Shown piece after piece: positions 52,862 through 62,890 of a DNA stretch of 64,000 nucleotides. The notes under the pieces were generated by a model that did not search any database, was not told the origin of the DNA, and saw only the letters and a list, made by a program, of their open reading frames with translations. This DNA comes from Chaetomium olivaceum (Eukaryota > Ascomycota > Sordariomycetes > Sordariales > Chaetomiaceae): the NCBI GenBank assembly GCA_039881045.1, contig JAYWVB010000006.1:248001-312000 (forward strand). Direction: 5' to 3'. Each line of letters starts with the position of its first letter. Positions within the stretch are counted from its first letter, which is position 1. The position numbers and the translations under genes were made by a program.

Positions 52862-54766
52862 TCAAATCTTCTTGCGTTTGCCCTTGGCGTTGTTGGTCGG
52901 CACGGGGGTTGGGCTCACGAATGTAACGTGTCTGCTCTCATCTTTCTTCAGCTTAGCCGCCTTGGTGGTAGATGCACGACGGCGAGAAACAGGGGGGGTG
53001 AGGCTTCCCGGGCGTCACCATCGTCGTTGATGTTGATCTCGGCCACGTCAGAAACAGACTCCGTCTCCATCGCGTCACTCGCCTCTGAAGCTGAACCGTC
53101 ATCGGAGTCGTCATACTCCCCGTCGTCACTAACCAATGATGGTGCATGGTTGCTAGTCACGGTGTTCGGACTCAAGTCCACACCCATCTCATCATCGTAC
53201 ATGGGGGTCTCGGGGACAATAGGGGACGCGGGATCGGTGCCATGGGTTGTCGTGCGGAGGCCCTTATTGCTAGCGGCGCGATATGCAGCTGGCGGGTGAG
53301 ACGGCGACACAGCAGCCCTAGAAGGCATCCTCATCACAGCAGGCGTGCGTACGACCGAAGCCAAGGGCTGCTCACGAGCCGCGCTGTCCTCGGTTGCGGT
53401 CGCCTCGTCCGTTTCCGAATCCACATCAGGTGAAGGCCAGCTCCAATCCACCTTGGTCTTCGCCTCGGTCACCTGCTGCTTCAGGTTTCCTCCCCTTTTC
53501 TTCTTCTGCATCAGCCGTGACAGATAGGGAACGTCCGAAGACCCGACAAAATCTTGCGAAGATGCGGCGCCAGCCGAATCGCGGGGCAAGCTGGGAAGTC
53601 TGGGTACGCTGTTCACGCCGGGCAACCTCCCGGCCTTGTAAAGTGCCATAGACGCCTTGATACGAGAGGAGGGCTTTGTAGGCTTGGGGCTCCGTTGTCG
53701 ACTCGGAGCCGGCCAGAGGATGAACAAGCCCGGAGGGCACGGGGGCAGGGGGCTTGTGGTCATCACCAACGATGGCACCTCGTTCGTCCACCTCGATAGG
53801 GTGACCCGAGGCGATGGCAGCCTCCTCGTGGCTCTTGAAATCTCTCTTATGCGCGATGCGGCAGTGGTTGATGAAACCCTGCGTGCTAGAAAAGTCCCAT
53901 CTCTGGCAGTCGATGCAGATGAGCTTGACTACGACGCCATCGGCTTTCGTGACGGTGCAGGGCGAGTTCTTGTCCTTCGGTTGCGGGTATCCACTAGATA
54001 GCGCCTGTAACCTCTGGCCTGCGGTGCCGCGGACCGGCCGCTGTTTACCGGGCCCTACAGCATCAGACACGCTGCTCCTCGTCGCCCTACCTTCCGCTGT
54101 GTTCTTCACACGGCCCGGATCCATCAATCCTTGGGGCTCGCACGGGATACCGTCAAACAAGGGATCAGGAATCAGCCACTTAGCATAATGACGCGCGTAC
54201 GGCCCCTCAACAACACCGAAGGGCGGCGCCCACTTCGGCACGGGCTCGCCACGCTTTGACCCCAAGGCCGGTCCGCTACCATTGCTGATGTGCAGCATCT
54301 GGCCGGGCATGGGGCACTGAAGAGGGTACGGGATGAGGTGACAACGCCTCAGCTGCTCAAGCGCAACCTGGCACTTGGCTAGTTCCTGGTTGATAAGCCG
54401 GAGTTCGTCATGCTTCAGGAGTATTTCGAGTCCAAACTGCATCTGGATGGCTTCCTTCGCCGCATCGAGATCGGGCGCCATGCCTGACCCGCACAACGCG
54501 CCCGTGTCGTCACCGTCGGCCGATGCTGAAACAGGGGACGGCAGATCACCATCCTGCTCCGCCTTGAGGCGCTTGGCCGATGGATAGGCGCAGGCGGCCG
54601 TGTCGACGAAGCTTGGGCGCCGCCTCTTGGGAGAGATAGGGGTGGGAAGCCCCGAACGGCTGTGCGCGACAGAGTCGGCGCAATCAAGAAGCTGGTGGTG
54701 GTGGTGTCCATCTATCGTCTGGCCGCTTCCCCTCGAGTCGGATGCCCAGAAGCGGAACATTGACAT
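52862..54766 (-). CDS. AHC1: ADA-complex AHC1-type C2H2 zinc-finger protein; two frameshifts
   Basis: Resembles fungal Ahc1, a subunit specific to the ADA histone acetyltransferase complex. Single exon of about 634 residues. The N-terminal part contains a basic KRRRPSF stretch and a helix (IQMQFGLEILLKHDELRLIN) likely to mediate assembly. The atypical zinc finger reads CIDCQRWDFSSTQGFINHCR, then IAHKRDFKSHEEA, at about residues 275–310. After it the frame changes near 53681–53688 (one surplus base) and the protein continues with a Ser/Pro- and acid-rich half. Near 52992–52998 one base is missing in a seven-base G run (C run on the coding strand). The corrected C-terminus is basic (NAKGKRKKI), a possible nuclear signal, and stops at 52862. 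The two changes cancel. The assignment rests on the finger and flanks. Confidence 0.78.
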
Positions 54767-56841
54767 GACGAGAGACCGTGGCTGGTAGAAAGTCCCGCGA
54801 GCGTTGAAAGAACGCGCGTCGGGAAGGAATGAGCGGATAGTGTGGCGGGTAAGTGGTGGTTTTGAATGTTTCGAGCGTCGCGTCTTTGTTGCAAGGCAAC
54901 AACGGCACGAGTTGGGAAAGGGGCGGTCGGAGGTGGTGCGTGTTGAGGCTGACGTAACGTCGTCCAGTCTGCTTGCAGATGGAAACTGGGTTTAATCGGC
55001 TTGGCCCTTCCGGAAAGCTCGGCTTAGTCAGAGGTGCGAGGCCGGGGCAGAGTGGAGCCGGGTGCTGGGTTGCTGCTGATGTGGCCCACTCCAAACCAAG
55101 TCAAGGCAAGGCGAGAGGTGCTGGCGCCACTGTCGCTCTCAGTGTCGCGACTGCGATCGTTGATGCTGAGAAAGAAGCGGATGGAAGCTGCGCGAGAACT
55201 ATTTAAAGCCTCGACAACAGCGTGCAACGTTTGGATTAAAGTAAGTGTGAGAATATCGGATTAAGAGAATGCGCGAAGTGGTAAAGGGGAAACCGGTCGG
55301 TCGCGCAACGCTTTTTTGCGAGGTTTGGGAGTGTTTCGCAGGGCGATGATTGCGAAGTCGATCGAGAGGTTGGGGGATGGACAGGTGCTGTTGCGTGGTG
55401 TTGGAAGGGAGCCGTGCGCTGGAGAAGGGGGAAATTGTTTGGAATGCGAGCTGGGAGGCAACGATGGATGCAAGCAGACAGGGGGCCCAGTGACGAACGC
55501 CGCCCGGGCCACAACCAAAGGCTGATCCTGGAAGGGGCAATCTCGCAGCACATTGGCTGTGTGCTTGGGAGGCCTGGGTGGGAGTGGGGCTGCCTGGCCA
55601 GAATGCCAGAGTGGGTGCCGCCTTTTTGGGCAGCACAGCCAAGAAATGGGGACTCGTCGAACAAAGATGCAACAGAATGGCTCGGCCACGAAACAATGGG
55701 GAGGAGGCTCTTTGCTTTGTTGAGAGATCGCAAGCAAAAATGATATCATGATTTGGTGCCTCCATTTTATGGTTTATGAAATGACATGTCTGTACATACC
55801 TTACATCATACAAGTAATATGCTGCCGAGTGACACTCGGAACCTGTCGTGGTCAAAGCAAGAGCTCGTGCGCGTGTTGAGGACGGCTGGTGGCTCGTCGA
55901 GAATTGACATTGAAGACGAAACTCACCGTCTGCCTGTTGGCTGAGGACAACACTGTGCGAGTGGGCTGTGCTCCACCACCCTTCGTTAGTGGGCCAGCAT
56001 CATGCAGCTCGGAGGCATGTTTCGAGGCAGGGGTCTTATCATGTCGTACCACGAAGAGGAGCCCCATCCCTTGCATCATGCCAAGAGTACTTCAGGTGAG
56101 GCAAGACGGTGCACGGATGCTTCCGATATTACGAGACCGTCGTGTAATTTTTGTTACCGGTGGTGAGAAACCTGTTCAAAGTTTTACACCCCGGTTAATT
56201 TACCGTTTCTGCGCCGTCTCAATGTTCGTTACGCCCTGCATATCTTGTGCGACCAAGAAGATATTATTATGCACAAGGCTCAAGCACAAGAGTTTCTTGA
56301 GCTCCAGTGTCAATGCAGAGTTAAGATCTAACCATAACTATCCATATCTACTCCGCGTCCTGAGCTGAGACGTAAAATGATTATTTAGGAAGCTACTTCG
56401 TACTGCCCGTGTATCTGTCAGAGCCAGCAATGGAAGCATTACAGATGGGACTTTGGATGTTTCCCAGAGCGTGAGGTCTCCTTTCAGAGGTTTGGCGAAC
56501 GCGCGTGTGTTTTCAAAGGCAACAGACACAAGAAAATAGCGTTTAACATGCATATCAGTCTCGGACCACAAAGGTGACCAAAGAATCGCGATCATTTCGA
56601 CAACAATTGTTCTGATAACGTCGTTGCCGCAACGGCGTCGAAAGGTTTCCGTCTATTAATAAGGTTATTTGTTCTTATCGATAAACAACCAGCCGCTCAA
56701 ACCCCACACAACCTGACCCGCTGTGTTTACCAAGTATGTGCTTCTGATTAACTCAGATCTTGCATGGTCAGTTGTTACACTGCAACGACCACAAGCTTCT
56801 CCTTGCAATCTCAATCAACATCGGCGACCTGTTCAGCCGCG
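54767..56841. other. Divergent 2.1 kb between AHC1-type and Alba-domain genes
   Basis: Mostly featureless. A 218-codon minus-strand frame at 55199–55855 has no recognisable motif. The part from 56130 to 56760 is AT-richer and includes the probable promoter of the Alba-domain gene. Confidence 0.45.
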
Positions 56842-57621
56842 ATGGCTGCCCGAGACTCGACGCAATCATCAACTCCGAATCCACATGCGACCAAGCGGAA
56901 ATTTGACAGCGACAGTCATGACCCGAGCCCCAAGAAGCGACGGGCGGCCGACGCTCAACTCCCAAATCGAGCGCAGAATCCGGTGGTACACAACCCGCAG
57001 CATCAAACACACAATCCGCCGGCAACACCCAGCAACTACAGCCAGATTCACAGCCCCCTCCTTGCTAAGCTAAGCGGCAAATTCGAGGTCAAGGCCATGT
57101 CTGTGCTACCCTCGACCAACATCGGCAAACATGTCGACCGCGCCCTCGGGCACCTCGGCCGCTTCAGCTCGTGGGACGAGAGCGTGCTCCCCGGCGTCGT
57201 CCTCCTCTGTGCCAAGTCGTCCGCATCCAGCAAGCTCATCACGATAGCCGAAATCATCCGCCGACGCATCGGCGAGAGCGAGCAGAAGTGGTTTCAGTAT
57301 AACGTGCCGAAAGAGACGGTCATAGAAGAGCCGGTGGCGGCGGCGGAGGAGTACCCCTCGGTGGTAGAGGACACATTCATGGATGTCGAGAAGGAAGGTG
57401 GGAGCGGCGCGGATGAGGACGAGGAGTACTTCGAGACGATGCAGCCGACCATTCACGAGCAAGCGGTACAGCCAGCGAAGGTCAAGTATAAAGCACACGT
57501 AGCCATTCTACTCTCGAGGTTGCCGCTGGACGAGCTGGCGACGGAGCCCAACGTTTCGGCACAGACGAACGAGGAGAAAATCGAGCATCTGCGGAAGAAG
57601 AAGATGGGATTGATTAGCTAG
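56842..57621 (+). CDS. Alba-domain nucleic-acid-binding protein
   Basis: Single exon, 259 residues, intact. Residues 1–70 are basic and disordered with a KRKFDSDSHDPSPKKRR bipartite nuclear signal. An Alba-like domain follows: FEVKAMSVLPSTNIGKHVDR (strand, loop and first helix), then VVLLCAKSSASSKLITIAEI and IRRRIG. Eukaryotic Alba proteins bind RNA or DNA and include RNase P/MRP subunits of the Rpp20/Rpp25 (Pop6/Pop7) type, so an RNA role is likely but not proven. The C-terminal half is acidic and ends in EEKIEHLRKKKMGLIS. The start is the ATG at 56842 in CCGCGATGG context; the frame is open 26 codons further upstream. Confidence 0.8.
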   Translation: MAARDSTQSSTPNPHATKRKFDSDSHDPSPKKRRAADAQLPNRAQNPVVHNPQHQTHNPPATPSNYSQIHSPLLAKLSGKFEVKAMSVLPSTNIGKHVDRALGHLGRFSSWDESVLPGVVLLCAKSSASSKLITIAEIIRRRIGESEQKWFQYNVPKETVIEEPVAAAEEYPSVVEDTFMDVEKEGGSGADEDEEYFETMQPTIHEQAVQPAKVKYKAHVAILLSRLPLDELATEPNVSAQTNEEKIEHLRKKKMGLIS

Positions 57622-58124
57622 TGGGCTGTTCTCCCTAGGGCCCCCGGCGGATCTGGAGATGGATTGGAGTTACTCGGGCCAGGGCCGGATTCTACTACGG
57701 CGTCTATGCTTGCCAAGAAGGGTGTTGTCATTCGGGATCGGAGTCTGGACATGCGGCGACGTGATACCCAATATTTTTAGAGGCGGAGTGTCTACAAATG
57801 GCACCGCCACTCGCTTTTTTCTCTAGGATCGGTCGGTGTATGTGAAACCATCGAGGCAACGATTCGCAAGGTATGCAATTTCTAACAAACGCCGGTGGCA
57901 TGAACCCATGTAAATGCAAGTGATGTCCGTTTCCATAACGATTCCGTTTGAATCCATCCGTTCCCATCCAGTCACGACATATCCAAACTTATGCTACCAT
58001 CTCCCCCCCACGCTCAACCCCGTCCAAATCGCGCGCACGAGACTGTCCCCACGATGTTCGCAAACCCACTCCCAACTCCAACAACAACAACAACAAACTG
58101 ATAGTCTCCCTCCTAGAACGCCGC
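57622..58124. other. Convergent region of the Alba-domain gene and VTC1
   Basis: Probable 3' untranslated regions, with (CAA)n at about 58078–58096. No gene is seen. Confidence 0.5.
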
Positions 58125-58585
58125 TCAAGGCTTCTTATCCTGAGCCGAGTAGGTGATGCGCAAGACAAAGTTGACGACCACAGCAAGCAGCAAGATGATG
58201 GCCAAGAAGGTCGGGCCGAAGCGATCGTCGAAGCCCGCCTGGCCCCTCATGCGTATCGACTTCGCTCGCCAGTGGTACGTTATGAGCGCGTATATCATGG
58301 TGGCCATCGCGACGCCCGTGAAGAGGAAGGACGAGATGAAGGCGGGGCGGTCGCCGAAGTTGAGCATGCCGATCGCCAGCGCGCCAAGGATGACGGTGAA
58401 GTTGAGCCACGAGAGGAAGGTTCGCTCGTTGGCGAAGAAGACTTTGGGCTCGACGCGCGTCGGGAGCGCGATGCGCTTGCCTGTGAGAGAGAAAGCTAGA
58501 GTTAGGCGGGGTACTGGGAGATGGGCTGGGTGTGCTTGATTGAGAACGAACCCGGTGCGGTCTGGAGCAGAGGTTGGCTAGACAT
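58125..58585 (-). CDS. VTC1: Vacuolar transporter chaperone Vtc1
   Basis: Small membrane subunit of the VTC complex, which makes polyphosphate and passes it into the vacuole. Exons 58585–58552 and 58480–58125 give 129 residues, the same length as yeast Vtc1. The conserved entry reads KRIALPTRVEPKVFFANERT, then FLSWLNFTVILGALAIGMLN. Three membrane helices are evident (FLSWLNFTVILGALAIG, ISSFLFTGVAMATMIYALI, FGPTFLAIILLLAVVVNFVL) with Arg residues lining the presumed pore and the positive loop WRAKSIRMRG between helices 2 and 3. The donor is GTTCGT, slightly non-consensus. Head-to-head with the Tctex-type gene. Frame intact. Confidence 0.96.
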
Positions 58586-59287
58586 GGTGATGCAAAGCTC
58601 GTTGTGTCCAGGTGGTGGTGGTGAAGGAGGAATGAACGGTGAAAGCCCAGTTCTCGATCTCGATATTCCTTGTGATGGCGAATTAGAAGATGGTGATTCC
58701 TTCGTTTCGCTCCGGCTTTGGTGTTTTTCTCGCACGGGAAGACCTTCACCGGCAGTCGGCGGTCCGGACAGCTGCTAAGTTGGAAGCGATGGCTGGAAAC
58801 TCAATTGATCAATCAGAGAGGCTGTCGCCCCCGTCCCGCTCAGGGCAGCGGATGCACGTGCATCGTGCTTGGCACCTGACTGGCAGAAAACTCAAGGTTG
58901 CGTCACAGCGGCTGGAGAAAGTGCGCCTCGGTGAAGGGTCACGTGGGCTGCACAGACGCGCCGGCTTATCAGAGCGCGCCGTTCTGGCCCAAGCTCCTGC
59001 GAGGCTGTGTGACAGCCTGGTAGGAGCTTTCAAGATTGGGTATCGATAGTTACGGGCCGTTACCGCGACGTAAACAACAAACCGCCAGTCAAAACCGCGA
59101 TCCCCAACCAGCTCCTCCCCCCACGCCAATCAAGTCAATCTTGCGGCCCGGGTATCCAGCACCGGATTCGAGCTGACACTTGGTCCGATATTTTTACTCT
59201 TAGCCGGCCAGCACCACAATCGTCCGACGGGGATCACCACCGCCACTCCACCGCAAACGCAACACGTCCCCCACCTCGATAACCACA
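58586..59287. other. Shared upstream region of VTC1 and the Tctex-type gene
   Basis: A 700-base divergent region containing several CACGTG/TCACGTGG-like stretches (58853–58859 and 58938–58946). In yeast and Neurospora, Pho4/NUC-1 factors bind CACGTG-type sites upstream of phosphate genes including VTC1, so these may be phosphate-response sites; this is inference. Confidence 0.5.
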
Positions 59288-59941
59288 ATGGCTGCCCAAA
59301 CCACCAACTCTGTACGGTTATTTACACGCCCCGAACCCAGATATCAGAGCAGTCAATACTAACCCTAGTAATAGCCGATTGCACTCAAGCGGCTGGAGCA
59401 GATAGCTAGCGACGTATGTGAACCCCTAGCCAACAAATACCAACAGTCTTCGGGAGCAAAGAGTCCAAGGGAGGGTACTGACGACCAGACGATAGGTGTG
59501 CAACAGCGTTTTTGAAGGGGCCGAGTATTACGATCACCCCAAGACGGCGCAATGGAATGAGACGATCATTGTATGTTAAGGCTGAAGCGCATCCACGCAG
59601 AATTCCAACAAGCCGCTAACGGATACATTCTCTCTCAGAACAAAATGCTCAAGGCGGTGATGGCGGAGGCTACCCCCCAAGGCGCCACTGCGCCGGCCTA
59701 CAAGTTCGCTATCAACAGCACCATCGTCCAGCACGTCGTCCCCACATCGCAGCTGAACAAGCCGACCACGCAGACAACAGAAGAGGGCACATCCAAGAAG
59801 GGACAGTCTGGCCGGCGCGGCATGCACAGCGCAACTGGCGGCTTCTGGAACGAGAAGACGGATGGCATGTGGAGTTTCAAATGGGACGGTGATGCTAAGG
59901 GCTTGGATGTCGTTCTTATGGTCATTTGGATTGCTGTCTAA
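59288..59941 (+). CDS. Dynein light chain, Tctex-1 (DYNLT) family
   Basis: Dimeric light chain that binds the dynein intermediate chain and cargo. Four exons (59288–59311, 59375–59413, 59496–59570, 59639–59941) give 146 residues; every intron is phase 0. Recognisable parts are the N-terminal helix (LKRLEQIASDVCNSVF), WNETIINKML, and the β-strands YKFAINSTIVQHV and GGFWNEKTDGMWSFKWDGD, followed by VVLMVIWIAV. A Gln/Thr/Lys-rich insertion (about residues 90–113) lies between strands and is longer than in animal Tctex-1, as seen in other fungi. The frame is intact. Confidence 0.88.
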
Positions 59942-62019
59942 AGACGCTTGGCTATTTTCGACCTGCCTCGCATACCTTAATACCATTTCCCCAAGTTTGG
60001 CGGTGAAACGGGCTACATCGCACTGCGGGTTGACATCCGTTATCAAGAGTGAACCGTTCAAAACACAACCCCCACAGACCAAAGCTCCCACTCCCTTGTT
60101 GCCCGGGGGTGAGGGGCCGTATCTCGCCATGTGTCCCGGCGCGTAGTGTAGCGGCCGGAGAAAAAAGACCCTATTTGAGTCTCACCCAAGTTGTTACCCC
60201 TGCAGTTTCCCCGGACTTTGCTCACGCCACCCCTCCGGACCAAAACGGCCGGCCCCATTCTGTGACCCCATTTGGCCACTGCGGCTCAAGTGCGGCTTGT
60301 GCGGGTGGGCGTCGGCCTGGTGGCCGTTGTGGCCGGGCCCGTAGCCCCGGCCGTGGGCACGGCCGATCACGGTACGACATGCGACGATCTCTTGCCACCG
60401 AAGTCATAATTCACGTCACTGCAACACGGTTCATGCGGGTTGTTTCATCCTGTACTATCTGACTATGTAGTGTACAGCGCTGCACAAGGGGTAAAGAAGA
60501 GGAATGTGAGAATTTATCTAGGGGGACTGGCATATCGCTCCGAGTCGGAGGACATGAAATCAAAGGATCCCTGAAGGCGGTGGGGTGTATCCAATGATAG
60601 TTGCCAGAGGTGGGGTTCGAGAACGGTTTGCGACCTGTCTCCCGGGAAGGACCCGATCGTTTAAACTCGAGTTGGGTTTTGCAATCTTTCATCAGACGAG
60701 TCAGTTGTTTTCGTGCTAAAAAAATTGTCTATTTATGGACCATCATTTCGTATCTTGACAACGTTGAGAATATCGGAATCTAGGAAGCTGCGAGAGAAAG
60801 TCTCAGAAACCCAAGGCTTGCTTCAAACAACATTTCAACTTGGTTCTGGGAAGGAGTGGCGACATGCAACGGGGCGCGTGACGTTGGTCTCTGCCAAGTT
60901 TGCAACCTTCTTGACCACCTTCCTTCGCCAAGCGGCCTCGGCGTGCGACCTTGACACGCAAGGAGCTGCAAAGATGTTCTCGAGAAAGTGTGAGATCCAA
61001 ATGGGTCGATCCCCGTAGCTTCCTGCAAACCCCCTGCCCCTCCCGCCTGTTCAGCCAAAGACCTGCCGCGTCGTCACTCGCGGTTGAAGCCGTCGCAAAC
61101 CTTGGTCACTCATTGGTTGGATAAGCCTGCGAACTCCGGATCCCAAGGCCCGCAAGGCCATTCACGATTCGCATTCGAACGGTGTCTGTGCTGTGGTACA
61201 CAATCTCCATCCTGCCATTGTCTTCTACTGGCTGACTTGAGGACTCGGGCACGTCCGGGCAAGAAAGCCATTCCCCAGCTCCAATGCACCCACATCTCCT
61301 CATCCCGCTCCACCAAATCGTGGCCGGATAACAAGTTGACCGGAACCCGGCGTGCCGGACAGAAGCCACAGCTTTCCATGACAGGCTTTGACAGCAAATC
61401 AGGGGCGCCGATCACCCTCCGACGGGACCTGTGGTAACTTGTATCTTTTTTTGCCCCATCCTCACAAAAACGGGCAGTCCCTGGACATTTTCGTCGCGAA
61501 TCTTCTTGCATCCTCCACACTACCCAGTGTTACCCCAAACTCTCCCTCGGCAATCTTAGCGCCCTCTCTTTCTGCCTTCCCGCACCGGGCCTCGACATTC
61601 GGTTGTTGCGGTCCACTCGAGTCTGGCCACTTCGTCAGCCACGGCAGATCTCTCATGACCACACACCAGACTGCACAAAGGACTCGCTCGCCTCCGTTGG
61701 GAATCCAATATTAACCCGTCCCTCCCTCCCATGAACTTGCTAGTGAGGAACCCTCAACTTCCGATCCGCACCACAATCGGCATCGGTACCTGAAACCACT
61801 CTGTAAACGGGCCTGATATCTAAACGAACCAACCGGGCTCGAATATAACCCCCACACCTTGGCCACACTCGTCACCAATTCGGCTTATAGACATCGATAT
61901 CGCCGAGACCAAACTCTCAGCCGTCACCCCAAGTTTATCAAGAGTTAAAACACCAATCTCGGTCCCTCTGGTCCTAGATAACGACCTGTCCTTCAACTAT
62001 TGCGTCTCATAACCTCACT
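59942..62019. other. Gene-poor 2.1 kb upstream of the F-box gene
   Basis: No gene is supported. It includes a GC-rich patch with a short palindrome (60349–60364), AT-rich sequence around 60700–60790, and, from about 61700 on, sequence likely to be promoter and leader of the F-box gene. Confidence 0.45.
60349..60364. repeat. Short perfect palindrome, GGCCGTG–GG–CACGGCC
   Basis: Seven-base arms around two bases within a GC-rich patch containing several GGCC elements. It is short enough to arise by chance in such sequence. Confidence 0.6.
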
Positions 62020-62890
62020 ATGATCGAGGTTCTGTATAGTGGCCCGACCTCGATGGAGGGGTCGAGGTCACCTTTCACGAGGGAGGAGCACACAACCAAC
62101 CAGTCGAGTCTTATCAAAGGCGGCAAGCGCGCGCCGCGCCGGTCCCAAACCCAGCACGAGTACTTCCCGCCTCAGTCTCCCGGCTTTGTGCTCTATACGA
62201 TCCCGCAACCACCCCCCATTCCCGAGAGCACCCCCAGACGCCGTCATCGGAACCCGCACAGGAGCCAAGCCAGGAACAAGCGATGGAGCAGACGCGGCGG
62301 CCACCGGCACGGCGCCCACCGCTCGGCCCTCCGCGGCGGTCCTACTCGGTCACAGACCAGCAGCCCATCCCCCGGCGCCACAAGCCGACGGTCCGGCTGG
62401 CCCTCACAGACCTACCGCCCGAGCTCCACTTCGCCTTCTTCGACTTCCTGGACCCCATCGACAGCACCTGCTTTGGCCTGACCAACAAGCACTTCTACGC
62501 CATCCACCGCCGCCTGCACGGCGCCGTGCCCCTGACCGCCCGCCGCAACGGCCCCAATGAGCTGGAGTGGGCGTGGCATCTCGCCGGCAATGTTGTTTCC
62601 CCAAGTTCTTTCGTGGCCGTCGGTGGTAGGGTAGCAGTAGCAAGGACGCACTCTCCAAGCTGCGGGTGCGCGGGCAGGGGTACTGCCGCATGTGCGGCGT
62701 GACGAAGTGCCAGCTGCATAAGCACATTCAGGAGTGGATGGGGGAAGGGCGGGAGTATTGTTCGGTGACGCAGAAGTATGGGCCGGTGGCGCCCGAGGGG
62801 GCCAAGTCGTATTGCTATATGAGCAAGCCGGGGGATAAGCGCAGGTGTGGGAGGCATTTTGTGAAGAGGAATACGGTTGAGCTGAGGTGA
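62020..62890 (+). CDS. F-box protein with Cys/His-rich C-terminus; two frameshifts
   Basis: Probable substrate adaptor of an SCF ubiquitin ligase; target unknown. About 290 residues from the ATG at 62020 after two missing bases are allowed for (C run 62231–62235 and G run 62629–62631), both at homopolymers. The total is then a whole number of codons. The N-terminal ~100 residues are Pro/Ser/Gln-rich. The F-box reads LALTDLPPELHFAFFDFLDP, then IDSTCFGLTNKHFYAIHRRL. After a short variable loop, the C-terminal part carries possible metal ligands: YCRMCGVTKCQLHKH and YCYMSKPGDKRRCGRHFV. This arrangement is seen in fungal F-box proteins of similar size. The exact sequence of the loop around 62600–62640 is uncertain. 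Confidence 0.72.

Noticed and set aside
55199..55855. 218-codon minus-strand frame between AHC1-type and Alba genes
   Set aside because: Composition is irregular, no domain or signal is seen, and overlapping frames of similar length occur on the same strand.
62583..62640. Intron between F-box and Cys-rich part of the F-box gene
   Set aside because: The only GT–AG choice (about 46 nt) leads straight into a stop; one missing G at 62629–62631 is simpler.
1225..62890. Programmed ribosomal frameshifting as the cause of the many frame breaks
   Set aside because: Sites share no slippery heptamer or downstream structure, differ in direction, and occur in unrelated genes.
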